Shown here piece by piece: positions 47,301 through 62,300 of a stretch of 64,000 bases of DNA. Within the stretch, counting starts at the first letter, position 1; the number at the start of each line of letters is the position of its first letter. The translations under genes and the position numbers were made by a program. The notes under the pieces were generated by a model. The model was not told the DNA's origin and made no database searches. It worked only from the letters and a program-made list of their open reading frames with translations. The DNA is from Siphonodentalium dalli (lineage: Eukaryota; Mollusca; Scaphopoda; Gadilida; Siphonodentaliidae): assembly GCA_032622095.1 (NCBI GenBank), contig CP136065.1, positions 204,826,151 to 204,890,150 of the forward strand. The letters run 5' to 3'.

Positions 47301-50300
47301 CGTTCTGTTGGGTAAAGGGTTAACCAAGGTTATTTAAGAAGTATTATCAACAGCCTGGTGCATCCATTTTGGCTCTTTCATTGATAAAAATATTGAAGAG
47401 AGAGAAATATATGCTGACAGTTATTGAGGAAATGATTAGGGAATGATTAGGAAATGATTAGGAAATGATTAGGGAATGATTAGGGAATGATTAGGAAATG
47501 ATTAGGAAATGATTAGGGAATGATTAGGGAAAGATTAGGGAATGATTAGGGAATGATTAGGGAATGATTAGGAAATGATTAGGGAATGATTAGGAAATGA
47601 TTAGGGAATGATTAGGAAATGATTAGGGAATGATTAGGGAATGATTAGGAAATGATTAGGGAATGATTAGGGAATGCTGATTACCTTCATAAGTTCAGCT
47701 TTCTCTGTAGCACCCATTGACTTGTTCTTCTCCATTTTCTCTATCAATAGCTGGTAATAGAAAACATTTATTGCGTATATGATCTGCATTTTTTCAATTA
47801 AAAAAACAAGGGTTTCGCATTAAAGATGGTTCTCATTGAGTTTGTTTGCCCATAAGAGTGAATCTGTCTGAACGAGAATCACTAAAAATGGACAAACTAA
47901 GGAACCATAACTCAGAACTAAGGGCCATAACTAGTCAGATAGACCTGATTTTTGAACTCAATCAAGCTTCTGTTGTGAAAGAGCAATATACCCAATATGA
48001 ATGGAATCAGTTGACGTTTGGTCATGTTATAGCGCTGACAGTCATAAAAAAATTTTTAAAATGACAAACTAAGGCCGTAACACATAAAACAAATCATACA
48101 AACCTGGTTTTTGAATTTGATCAAGATGTTTTTGTGAAAGGTCCACATATTAAATATCAATGTAATTGTTGACATTTGTTCAAGTTATTGTGGACCCAAT
48201 TTTTTGTGTGCAGCTGTCGCACATGACAATAAATTGTTATATACCGTATTCTCGCGGGTATAAGCCCAGGGGGCCTAGGGAATAAATAGCTTGAAAAGGC
48301 ATGGGTGGTCTTATACCCCGGAAAAAAGTTAGTATTTCGGATGTCATCACCTGGACTCGCGAAAATATGGCGTTGAACGATGGATGAGTAAGTATATTTA
48401 GCGTAAGTATATCGAACATATCTCATTTCTGCATTTCGAGGTATACGTAACTTTACCAGAAAGCTGGGTTTTCCCCACATTTAGTTTCGGTTCCGCACGT
48501 GGTCGATACAGAATTAACGTTGAATTGGAAATCTTACACAGAAAATATGCACAGAAACGAACAGACAAAATAACACATGTGATACATAACACAGTATAAG
48601 AATACATATAGGCCTAGAAACGTATGTAAAACTTTGTCTAGATAAATTATTTGGGAATTACAATGGGGATTTATATTCCGATCATCGTTTCGTAAACGGA
48701 GTCCTGCGTTCCGTAAAATATATAGTTTCTGTTGACATTAAAACAAGAATGTTGTGCTTCATATGTCAATCAATGGAAAGTGGGCGTTAAATTTAACTGA
48801 GAAATCCAATCGCTATTCAGAATGAGAAAACAATACAGCTTATGCGGTTACATAACTTCTTACATCAACGCATGAAAGGTGTTATATTGATTTATGGTAG
48901 GCCTTACTCGTGGTAAATTTATGACATTGAATAATTAATTAGGGGAACAAAACAAATTTTAACAGCGTGTTGTTTCTTAATTTGGGCCGTTTCACCCTTG
49001 GATAGGGGTTTGAGTTTATCGTAATCGCGCTCCCAAGATCGAATCTGCTTCCGCGAAATTCCCCATTCACGTTCGGTTTTGGAGAAATTCCTGCCGATAT
49101 CGCGAAACCACTCGATCACAGTCACTTTCACAGCAATTGTGTAAGATTTACGTTGTAGAGGCATTGTAAACAAATAAAGAACGGAATATCTTGGGTTAGT
49201 TTCTCAGTATTTATACCGATCACATTGTCAGCACAAACTTACACAGGACACAGTCTTAATTACCTTCAATAGTTTCTTTCCATTGATCTTTTCCGTTGAT
49301 TGAACGTCAGTAAAACAGACCTACCGGCCAGTTATTAATTGAACACAAGAAACAAGACACAGTGTAACATAAATCATCTTTATTGTTTTCAAATTTCAAA
49401 AGTAATCTAACCTTGAATATAGTTTCTTGTATTCATCTTTTCCATACACTCAGTACGACACCTAGTGTCACCATCGGTGAACGTCAATAATATAGGCCTA
49501 CCGGCCAGTTATTAATTGAACACAAGAAACAAGACACAGTGTAACATAAATCATCTTTATTTATATATTATTAGAATAATAGTTAATTATTCCCCGCCCT
49601 GCGACCGCACTTCGTTCCGGTCCCCGGTATCGAATAAGACATCCGGAAATTATAATATGTCATAGCTACCGGAACTGTGACCTTTGAACTACGCGAAAAT
49701 TTGAAATTCATTGACATTTTTGACAGGTGTTGGGGAGTAATTTTTCTCAAATACTGGTATATAAACCCGTTTTGGAGGGGTTATGGTTAGGGCCAGGGAG
49801 GGGGTGGTCGTATACCCCGGAAAACTTACTTCTAGTGAAAATACTGGGGTGGTCTTATGCCCGAAAGTGGGCTTATACCCGTGAGAATACGGTAGGTTTA
49901 AAGCCGCCCCGTCTGACCAGACACCCACAAACCATTCTTCGTCAAACCAAAATGTTCTGTTTCAGGGCACAGGCCCCCTCTACATTTGACATTAAGCCAG
50001 ATGTTCTAGGTTTTTATTGGCATTATTATAATTGCTTACAGATTCAGGGGAAAAGTCCAAGATAATTTAAGAGTTTAGATAATCAATTAAATCATATACC
50101 TGTCAGGGGAAATTCATTCCTCCAATCATCTACAACAAATACATAAAATTATCAGGATGACTAATTCATACCTTTTCCTGGTTGATATATTTCTCTAGCA
50201 ATGCTTGCTTCTGTATTTGTATCTCTGCTTTCTTCTTCAATGCTTCCTGTGAAAATTGAAAGAAAAATACTGCATTAATTTGTGAACTAAGACCAATGAA

Positions 50301-53300
50301 AATAAATACATGTTTTCTCAAGCATTAATTGGGGAAGGAGACTTTTCATCTTTATTCAAGAATTCTAAAAAGTAACAAGAGGTGCGCACTCGAGTGCTAG
50401 CATACCCCCACCGTGGCAAATTTAACCCGCATTATCCGTAAACTCAACCAAAAAGATTTTTAACTTTAAAGAAAAATTCGGACTAATAATATCGATATGG
50501 TGTCACAAGAAGCTTGTACAGAAAAAATTATTCAAATCGGTTCATATTTGTTAAAGTTATTAAGTCAGACAGAATTTTCTAAGTCAAAATAAGTCGAAAA
50601 TGAGGTTTAATATTACGAAAAACAGTCTGAGCCAATCCCTAGCCGCATCATGTAAGAGGATATTGTGAGAAGCATGTATACCAAAAATTATTGAAATCGG
50701 TTCATATTTGTTAAAGTTATTAAGTCGGACAGAATTTTCTAAGTCAAAATAAGTCGAAAAAGAGGCGTAACTTGAAGAAAAAATTAGCATCATGCGGAGA
50801 GACCGTCCTAAGGATATTGCATACAAAAAATTATTGAAATCGGTTCATAGTTGTTCGAGTTATGAGGTCGGACGGACGGACGGACGGACGGACGGAGAAA
50901 GCGTGACGGACGGACGGATGCAGTCAATCTAGTATACCCCCCATTTTCTTTGAAAGTGGGGGTATAATGAATGTATGGTATAATGTATAACTGATGAAAT
51001 AAAATCCCCAAACTTTTCCCAGCACTAGATAGATTATTTCTCCCAGTGTGAACAGTACTAAAAGTACTGTTAGTTATTTGGCTTTATAAAACATGGCACA
51101 ACTTGCCCACACATCTGTAAAGCATGTGGCAATAACACAACTGTCGGAAGGACAATAAAGTTCATTGGTGTGTCCTTGGCACAAACTGATTGAAACAAGA
51201 GCATCGCTAGGGCATGACAAATTACACCGCAAAATACAATAATAATTTGAGATTACAATGAATATCTGATATATCCCTAATTTCAGTGCCAAAATGCGGT
51301 CAAATTCTAAATCGAAAAAGGGCCGTAATTGATGTGAAAATAATTGAACAGAACCCATATTCGTACATGGCCTGTATCTGTAGCTGGGAAATACACATAC
51401 CAACTTTGGTTCAGATCAAATAATCCTAACTGGAGTTATCGGTTGGAAACCAAAAATATTAACGGATGTTCAAATTATAAGTAGAAAAAGGGCCGTAACT
51501 CACATACAAATAATTGGACAGAATCCATATTCGAACTTGGCCTGTATTTATAGCTGCGAAATACATGTACCAACTTTGGTTCAGATCAAATAATCCAAAC
51601 TGGAGTTATTGGTCGGAAACCAAAAATGACAAATTATTACTTAATACAATTTCAAAAGGGCATATAAATAGTCTCATAATTAATGTTTACCTTTTTGGAT
51701 TCTCCATGTCTCATGAGAGCTTCTATTTTGGCCACATGGTCTGCTGTACAGACAGCTGTCGGACTTGTCATAGCTGTCTGTGCTTTGACTGGCCGTGGGA
51801 ATGTCCCCATGGAAGAAGTATACATCTGAGTCTGGAGTAGAATAATGAATACTTATACAATTGCCAAAAATCAATTCTCCTTTCTTAGAATCTATTCAAA
51901 GCCTGAGTTTAGTATGCCTGTCATTTGCAGAATGAGGTCCCCAGAGGGTGAATTTAGTGATGCTATCCCTCATTCTGCTTAGGCCTCATCTGCTATGGGA
52001 GACATAGACTCAGACTGAAGTTTCCAAATGGTGAATATTGTGATGCACACCCATTGGGAAACTCGATTGTGCTGTATCGTCTGCCAATTTGGGGATATAG
52101 AGAAACTAAACTAAAAAAGAAATTGAATCTATGTGAAGAAGTTTCTATAGAACTTTGATAATAAAGAAACTTTCCAGAGAAGATGAGCCATAAGCAGAAT
52201 GAGGTCCTCAGAGAGTTATAGCGGGATAGCGTCACTAAATTCACCATCTGGGGAACTGATTCTGCAAATGACAGGCACACTCAGCTTGATTCTCTTGAAG
52301 TTATTTAAGAATAATAATGAAATAAAGAATTCTATCTCTGGAATCATTTCTAGGTTTGAAAAAAACTTTTAAAAGCGGTATGAAAATTTGTAATTCTCCA
52401 GATATCTATAAAGTTTTTCTGAGTACTAACGCAGGACAATTATTCATTTTTTATCAGTAAAAACTCTGTAAATGTAAATAAATAGAAGTTAATTAAAATC
52501 AACAACACTAGAATGAGTACAGTTGATCATTGATTATTCAAGTCTTGATAGAAAAGGCTCAAATGATTCACTCACAAAATACAAAAATTAAATGTGTTCA
52601 GTGATGACAAGGCATAAATTATTTAGAAGGTGCTGAGCTTAATATTAAGTGAATGACAGCAATTTTATGAACCTTACCTTTTCTGGTAAGACTTTAGGAA
52701 CCATATTGTTGAGCTGCATCTTCTCGGGTGGTGGTATGACAACTTTAGGTCTTGGCGGGCGGGGCTGTACAGGGGCAGCAGTGGACGGAACAGCACCAGG
52801 TTGAGTGGAGGTAGCACCATCTCCAGATGCCTGCAATAAACAGTTAAATATTGATACAACATGTCATTATGAAATATGCCTAGTTCAGGGACCAGCCTAG
52901 ACCAGATTTTCAGGGCGAAATGACTTCGCCCTACTATAAAAATAGGGCGAAGTGGCCGTTCTATAGGGCGAAGTGAGTCTACAAAATTTAAATTGATCAG
53001 AACTACGACAGGAGTCGCTATAGAACGAAAATAGGAGAGATGCAAGCCAATATGTCAATTAAACTTATGAAACAATGGTTGAAATATGGAGTCTTTATGT
53101 TCACTTCATGACCCTAATAACTATCAATAATACCCAAACATAATTGTGAGAGGATAGCAGCATTTTATATCGTAATTGTGGAAGAATGACAGGATTTTAT
53201 TTCATATTTTTCGGGTTTTTAAAAATGCCAACAATATTTATCAAACCGAAACGAAACGAAATCATGAACACTTTTACTGCGATCTATTAGTAATCCCGTT

Positions 53301-56300
53301 TGAAATTTTAATATGCTTCACAAATGAATTTGTTTTAAAATTTCTTGAACCAAACCCCATAGAGGGAGTGATGAACTCACACATTGTGAGAGCTGTAATC
53401 TTCATTGTAAGGTGTGGTAATCACGGTAATCTAAAAATCACAACAACCAGATTAACACTTGAGGCCCGACGATGTTTTCACAGCTGCCAGTAATCAGACT
53501 CCGTTGTCAACATGCTTCCAGATTGGAGCAATACAGGTGTTAATTGTTTTATAACACCCTGATAGTGGAGTATTGTGTGCAATCACAGTTGACAGTTGTA
53601 AATTTTCATAAATTATTTGGGGCATTTTGCCGATTTTCGTCAGTCAACTTTGGAATTTTCAGGGCGACTTGAACTTCGCCCGACTGAAAAAATAAGGCGA
53701 AGCGGACGGCGCTAGGGCGAGTTCTTCGCCCACGTCGCCCTCTCGGCTGGTCCCTGGCCTAGTTGAGCAGAACAATTATATGCATTGAAATTTAGCTGAT
53801 GTTATATGTTGGATTTTAATTTGCACCAAAATTATGATATCCAAGGAAAATTATATTGCCTAATACTGGGTGAAAATCAGGACAAATATTCCCAAGAAAT
53901 AACAAAAAAACCTGCCTTTCTGAAGGAATTTCTAAGTTCCAGGAAATGACCAAAAGGCCCCAGGTTCACTTTTAGGGCATTGAGTTTTCAAAATTCTCCC
54001 AGGGGAGGTCCCCTTGACCGGGATACCCCCTCCCATACCATCCTCCACTAAGGCCTTAAGCATATATTGCCTCTTACTCTCCCAAGATAAAATGCTCCTC
54101 TAAACTAAATATGAGGAGAGCAAGATGTACTGCCCTGCTCTATCATCCTGCATAGGCCTGAATTATATATCTCTCATCACAATTCCAGGGGCTCACATTG
54201 TACTTTTCTAGGGTCCCGAGAGAATTATCCAATACCAACGGTTCCAAGAGATTCCTAGAGGTGAAGAAACCCTGAATTATTATGAATATTCCAATCGTCC
54301 CATGAGCATAATTTAGCATGGAATGCTGAGCTTGATTTGATAATTACTGTGCTCGATCAACCCATAAAAGTATTTTATCATAGAACACTGAAATTTGATA
54401 CTTACTGTACTGTCATTCTCTTCCTTTTTATCATTATGCCAGAATATTTTGATGAATCTGTTGTTGAAGACGGGATCAGGACACTTCCGGGCACAATTAG
54501 CTTCTCCCCATGTTGAGTAACTGATAAGTGCCGCATCATCATGCCCCTCAAATATAACCTGAGATGACATAAAAAGGATTATATGTTTGGTGTAAAAACA
54601 TATTGTGGACTTATTTCAGTGAATAAAACCATTACGTTATAATCCAAACACTATTTCTGCTGGAAGAATATAGCATTCAACTAAGATATTCGAAAGCTCC
54701 AACCACATCGACTGTGCCATTTCAGAGAACATATTTGATCAACACACAAATGTAAATATTTACTACTTTATTCGGGATGAATCAGTGGGTGATAAAACAT
54801 ACGGCAATGATTCCACTGATAATAGTCACTGCATGTGATTAGTTTCACAATCCACTGATAATAGTTACTGCATGTAATTAGTTTAACAATCCACCGATAA
54901 CAGTCACTGCATGTATCTAGTTTAACAATCCACCGATAACAGTCACTGCATGTATCTAGTTTAACAAACCACCGATAATAGTCACTGCATGTCATTAGTT
55001 TAACAATCCACCGATAACAGTCACTGCATGTCATTAGTTTAACAATCCACCGATAATAGTCACTGCATGTAATTAATTTAACAATCCACCAATAATAGTC
55101 ACTGCATGTAATTAGTTTAACAATCCACTGATAATAGTCACTGTATGTAATTAGTTTAACAATCCACCGATAAAAGTCACTGCATGTATCTAGTTTAACA
55201 AACCACCGATAATAGTCACTGCATGTCATTAGTTTAACAATCCACCGATAACAGTCACTGCATGTCATTAGTTTAACAATCCACCGATAATAGTCACTGC
55301 ATGTAATTAATTTAACAATCCACCAATAATAGTCACTGTATGTCATTAGTTTAACAAACCACCGATAATAGTCACTGCATGTAATTAGTTTAACAAACCA
55401 CTGATAATAGTCACTGCATGTAATTAGTTTAACAATCCACCAATAATAGTCACTGCATGTAATTAGTTTAAAATCCACCGATAAAAGTCACTGCATGTAT
55501 CTAGTTTAACAATCCACCAATAATAGTCACTGTATGTCATTAGTTTAACAAACCACCGATAATAGTCACTGCATGTAATTAGTTTAACAAACCACTGATA
55601 ATAGTCACTGCATGTAATTAGTTTAACAATCCACCAATAATAGTCACTGTATGTCATTAGTTTAACAATCCACCAATAATAGTCACTGCATGTCATTAGT
55701 TTAACAATCCACCGATAACAGTCACTGCATGTCATTAGTTTAACAATCCACCGATAATAGTCACTGCATGTAATTAGTTTAACAATCCACCAATAATAGT
55801 CACTGTATGTCATTAGTTTAACAAACCACCGATAATAGTCACTGCATGTAATTAGTTTAACAAACCACTGATAATAATCACTGCATGTAATTAGTTTAAC
55901 AATCCACCAATAATAGTCACTGCATGTAATTAGTTTAAAATCCACCAATAAAAGTCACTGCATGTATCTAGTTTAACAATCCACCAATAATAGTCACTGT
56001 ATGTCATTAGTTTAACAAACCACCGATAATAGTCACTGCATGTAATTAGTTTAACAAACCACTGATAATAGTCACTGCATGTAATTAGTTTAACAATCCA
56101 CCGATAACAGTCACTGCATGTATCTAGTTTAACAATCCACCGATAATAGTCACTGCATGTAATTAGTTTAACAATCCACCAATAATAGTCACTGTATGTC
56201 ATTAGTTTAACAAACCACCGATAATAGTCACTGCATGTAATTAGTTTAACAAACCACTGATAATAGTCACTGTATGTCATTAGTTTAACAATCCACCGAT

Positions 56301-59300
56301 AACAGTCACTGCATGTAATTAGTTTAACAATCCACCAATAATAGTCACTGTATGTAATTAGTTTAACAATCCACCGATAACAGTCACTGCATGTAATTAG
56401 TTTAACAATCCACCAATAATAGTCACTGTATGTAATTAGTTTAACAATCCACCAATAATAGTCACTGCATGTAATTAGTTCAACAATCCACCAATAATAG
56501 TCACTGTATGTCATTAGTTTAACAATCCACCGATAACAGTCACTGCATGTAATTAGTTTAACAATCCACCAATAATAGTCACTGTATGTAATTAGTTTAA
56601 CAATCCACCAATAATAGTCACTGTATGTCATTAGTTTAACAATCCACCAATAATAGTCACTGTATGTCATTAGTTTAACAATCCACCGATAACAGTCACT
56701 GCATGTAATTAGTTTAACAATCCACCAATAATAGTCACTGTATGTAATTAGTTTAACAATCCACCAATAATAGTCACTGTATGTCATTAGTTTAACAATC
56801 CACCGATAACAGTCACTGCATGTAATTAGTTTAACAATCCACCAATAATAGTCACTGTATGTAATTAGTTTAACAATCCACCAATAATAGTCACTGCATG
56901 TAATTAGTTTAACAATCCACCAATAATAGTCACTGCATGTAATTAGTTTAACAATCCACCAATAATAGTCACTGTATGTAATTAGTTTAACAATCCACCA
57001 ATAATAGTCACTGCATGTAATTAGTTTAACAATCCACCAATAATAGTCACTGCATGTAATTAGTTTAACAATCCACCGATAATAGTCACTGCATGTAATT
57101 AGTTTAACAAACCACTGATAATAGTCACTGCATGTAATTAGTTTAACAATCCACCGATAAAAGTCACTGCATGTAATTAGTTTAACAATCCACCGATAAA
57201 AGTCACTGCATGTAATTAGTTTAACAATCCACCGATAATAGTCACTGCATGTAATTAGTTTAACAATCCACCGATAATAGTCACTGCATGTAATTAGTTT
57301 AACAATCCACCAATATTAGTCACTGCATGTAATTAGTTTAAAATCCACTGATAATAGTCACTGTATGTCATTAGTTTAACAATCCACCAATAATAGTCAC
57401 TGCATGTAATTAGTTTAAAATCCACCGATAATAGTCACTGCATGTAATTAATTTGTAAAAATGACTGTATTGTGGATATTTTGGATATAACATTTATTAA
57501 AATAACTAATTTTGACACGATTACTTCCTATTTCATTCTGAACACAGTGGAGTGTTCACATCAATTTAACCCTTTCATGGCGGGAGCTGCGCTGGTGTAG
57601 CATTCAAGATCCTGTGCCAGTGCATTCTCTTATATATGAGTTTCCCATAGGGAGCCTATCATATATAAGAGAATGCACTGGCTTACAAGGTCAAGGTAAA
57701 TATTGTTAGGCCAATGTATTCGCTTATATATGCGAGGCTCCATATTGGTGACTCGCATACATAAGAGAATGCACAGGGTTTTTTCAAAATAATTTCAGGA
57801 AGCTCCTGTCATTGAAGGGTTAAATGAAAATGCTGCACAACCATGAACCTGAATTGAACTGAACTGTCAAACTTTGGCCGAAACAAATCAGACTAAGTTC
57901 TCCTGATCTCTGACAATAACGAGATCAGATACCAGAAATGTGACTCCATGGAGAGTCACATATGCAGAACAGCATGCATGAAAAATAAGCTGTTTTTTTT
58001 TTGGTGAAATGTACAGTGAGACAATGCAAATAGAACACCAGGTACCAACTGCAGTAAAAATATATACAAATATAAAAGTATATATTAAATGTATAAGTAT
58101 AAATAATATGCTAACTAATTCACATTGTAATACTTCTAAGAAATTACATTGTATAAACGTGAGTGCATGCTAGAGGGGCAGCGGGTACCTTTCCCCTCAC
58201 GCAAATTTCCCCTCCGACATATTCCACTACAGATTAATGCCTACATCACCTGTGTATCTGCCACTAAATATCACCAACAGGGAATGATAAAAGAAGATAA
58301 TTTTATTTGTCCGCTAGTGCTGATCAAAAGTGAACCATTCTGCATGAAAACTGAAAAGAATGCTTTTCAAGTCTATACACATCAACAATTATTGCTTTTA
58401 TATTCTGAAAGATATCCAACCGGACAACGCTAAAAGCCACGTGGTAGATTCTGCCTGGTTACGTCACGATTACAGTGTCAAAGAACACACTGTTCTGACT
58501 CGTTCTTATTTGTTATTAAGTAGACGAGGTCCAGATGTTACCCGCTGAAGGGTGATCAGGAATATTTTCATTGTATAACATGTTGTTATGAATGTAATGT
58601 TAGCAAGTTGGAAATAGTAATAAATTGCGTATTTTAACAATTTCCTCTACTGTTGTTTGTGGCGGAACGAAAAATTGCTGGTACATTTATTTTATATGGC
58701 GATTTAACATGATATTTTGTTGTAAAATTTATGGTATCAATGGTTATCTGGTTATATGCAGTGCTAAATGACGATGCCTTTACATTACTTAACCCCTTTA
58801 AATGGTTAAAATATAAAATTTCAGGATCAGATCACACATGAAGTATTACGAGAAATGTCAAGTCAACAAGACTATTAAATACTTGGTATGTCTGTATGAC
58901 TCGAGTCTGAGTGTATGTTTGTACAGACTGGTTTCAGATTATTTTTGCAAATTGCAATGCTGTTTGTTATGCTAAGGTGAATTAAAGCAACATATATTGC
59001 AATAGATTATATTTTAAATGCGAACACATACCTGTATATTTGTTAATCTGCCGAACCTTGAGAAATGTTCATTCAACTTTGATATGTTGTTCATCTCTCT
59101 CGGGATGTTTTTGATCTCCAGCGATGAGTTCTGAGTGTAGTTTGTAGGCTTGCGGTAACCTGAAATGAGATGACTCCCTTATATACATTTGAAAGTCAGA
59201 GAATAAGCTCATAGAGAAGACTCACTGGCATTCTTTGAATAAGAGTAGCATTGATCATATAAACTTGTGAAATGTGACTTATCAAAGAGCAATCATCAAT

Positions 59301-62300
59301 TATAATGATTAATGTTACAAAGAAACTAATAAATATACAGATACAAAGTGAAATCTCAGAGATGAGCACTCCACCATAAGGGTAGCATTGATGATTGTTC
59401 AGATGTAACCCCCCCCCCCCCCCAGTCATGACGTTGACTGTCCCCAACAGCCACTAAGTCACCAATGAAAGTCATAAATAGTAGGGGGGTGGGTAAAATA
59501 TTAATATTGAGTGGGGGTGGGGGTAAAATATTAATATTGAGCGGGGGGGGGGGGGGGGTAAAATATTAAAATTGAGTGGGGGAGGTTAAAATATTAATAT
59601 TGAGTGGGGGGGGTAAAATATTAATATTATTGAGGGGGCGGTTAAAATAATAATGATATTGGGTCAGATAGACCAGTAAACTGGAGCTTCTGGGAAATTA
59701 TTCTTTTCTCCAATAATATATTTGAAATATTTGCAATACCAGATGCTTCTCATGTGCATTTCTGGTAATAATATTTGAAAGAAATATTGAAAGGGACTTT
59801 CATTGAAATTTTGTCGTTGGAATTCTAGCCGGGATTAAAAAGAGCATCTTTAATCATTTGGTAAAAAGATTGAATGACATAAGAGTGAGAAAATATTCAG
59901 ACAAAATTTATAGAGAAAATTGTATCCTCAAATAGATGGGCTGACAAATAGATGGACAGACAGACAAGCTAATTTCAGTGTATGCCGCTCACATCTTTGT
60001 TGGGCGAGGGACAGTATAATAATCTGACCATTGCTCACCTCCAGTTCTACCATAATCAAACTTCTTTGGTGCTGAGCCGTTCCCGGAAGATCCCTGGTAA
60101 TTCATTGCAGCATCGTAACTTCTCTTAGGAGCTATTACTGTCCGCTCGTTCTCAACTGTCGGATCACTGATGATCTTACCATCTTCTGAAGTAATAAGTT
60201 AATCACAAAAGCTATAATCATTACTATTTATCAATAGATATGGTAAAACGGGTATCAGTCAGGACTATTTAAACGATATATTACAATGTGATATAAGTTA
60301 CCTCCAAAGTGTTTGAATGCTTATTTCATCAATTTTACTGTGTTTTTCATGGTTTCCAGTAACAAACGATGTAGTTCTGTGCATGCATTGTATGTAACTG
60401 AGTATAAGCAAAGATGCGCTCATGCCAGAGCACCCACCACTCTAAATTATGATACAGGCGTCACACCATTTTAAAACAGACACACCCAGCACATATATTG
60501 TATGTAATGGTACCCACTTTGCAAAATATGCAAGTTGTTCATGAATTTAACACTCTGTCCGATAGTTATGACAATTTATACCATCTAGGTAATTTTAAAT
60601 GCCTCCAGTAAAAACATGTGGAGAATCATGATTACTCTCGGGATCCAAATAAACAAACAGGTACTGTTATTAAATTTCAAGTAAAAAATCACCCCTGTAC
60701 ACTGCGTATTTGGGGCTCTATAATTTGTTTTATTTCATTCCAAATGACTGCTTCTCATGTTAAAACCACACCAACATGATGCAAAATGATTAATTAAGAT
60801 TCAGATAAGGGCTGACAAATCTTCTCTTGGCTCTTATAAGACTAAAAAAAAATATTATTAAATTTTGAGGAAATTTTTCTATTTGTATACTATTATTGAC
60901 TGTATAAGCGAAGGTAAAATTAATTAACTTACCAGAGTTCTGTGGATTATCGACGACCACGGTTACAAGATCACGATGCGGAGGCAGGGGCTGGGGTTCA
61001 GTGTAGGTGCCTGGAGGACGGATGTTCTTGTTAATCCACATTCTTGGTTTAGCTGCTGGTCTGATGGCCGGAGCTTCAGGGTTATATCCCTCTGGTACAA
61101 ATGGTTCAACTTAAAGGAATAAGGAAAATACAGAGTCAGTCCACGCAGTTAGATCTCATTTACAGTTAAATGATATTCCAGGATTGTGCTCCCTTTTCAT
61201 TCCGAAAAAAAAACATAGAGAGTATTCAATTGGTTCCGAAAATTACGTTAAATAATTCACGAGAGGCAAGAGACGTCGATAAGAAACGAGTGCGCGTTAG
61301 CACACGAGTTTATTACCCAAACGTCTCTCACCTCAAGTGAATTATTGAACGTAATTCTCGGAACTAATTGATTACTCTATTTATTACACTTCTGCATCAA
61401 TTTGGTCCGCCAAGTATGATTAAAACACACATAATTAATGCATGAAAGTCCCGATGTGGAGAAATATCAACCATCGAAAATTCAGTCTAGATCAGTAAGT
61501 GACGTAACGTCAATGACGTCACGGGAAATGACATAATTCACTAGTGACATTACCATTTTTAATTAACGTTTGCAAAGGAAATCTCGCACAGGAGTGTAAT
61601 AAAACTTGATAAAAGCTTGATTTAGCTGGATTAGCATAATAATAACATCTATCGAAGCAATTTTAAATTTTAGCTGATAAATTTCCAATTAAAAAGCAGA
61701 TACTTGAGTAATGCCATTCCTTCTGTCTGAAAGTTTTGCCAATTTCTACAATTCCAGTTAAGTTACGTAGTGTATCTACACGGAGAATCTGGATCACCCT
61801 AGACAGATATGTTGAAAAATAATCAGGGTGTAATAAATGAAGAGGATCTGTTTCTTCTTATTTTAGTATCTAAGCTAAATTTCTACTTACCAGGTGGTGG
61901 ACCAGGTGGTGGACCAGGTGGTGGACCAGGCGGTGGCGGTGGTGGTGGTACCGTCATCACTGAAGGAGGAGGCACACCAGGTGGTATGAACCTTATACCG
62001 GGTGGACCTATATCTGGACCAGGTGGTCTCACGTGCATGGCTGGAGGTGGTATCCTGGTTGGTGGAGGTATACCGACTGGTGGTGGTATACCAACTGGTG
62101 GTGGTATACCAGCTGGTGGCAGTGGTGGTCCTGGAGGTGGTCCTGGAGGGTGTGGAAGTCCGGGTGGTGGAGGAACCGCTACAAATTAAATAGTAAGGAG
62201 ATTGATGCTAACTGATGTGGAATCCCAAGTTTCGTGAAATAGACAAGTCATGACTTATTCTTAGGCATATTCACATTTTCATAGGTTTTTTTAATCCATG

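Noticed and set aside
54768-56787. Minus-strand ORFs of 236, 161 and 285 codons with a 13-residue period
   Set aside because: They come from the 39-bp intronic satellite. Frame breaks are random and the flanking exons of RBM26 splice over it.
54812-57455. CRISPR-like array
   Set aside because: The 39-bp units are contiguous with no unique spacers, and the context is an animal intron.
58149-58548. Plus-strand ORFs of 94 and 62 codons
   Set aside because: No motif, no splice context and ordinary AT-rich intron around them.
61809-62189. Glycine-rich plus-strand ORF of 126 codons
   Set aside because: It is the antisense of the proline-rich RBM26 exon at 61891-62178.
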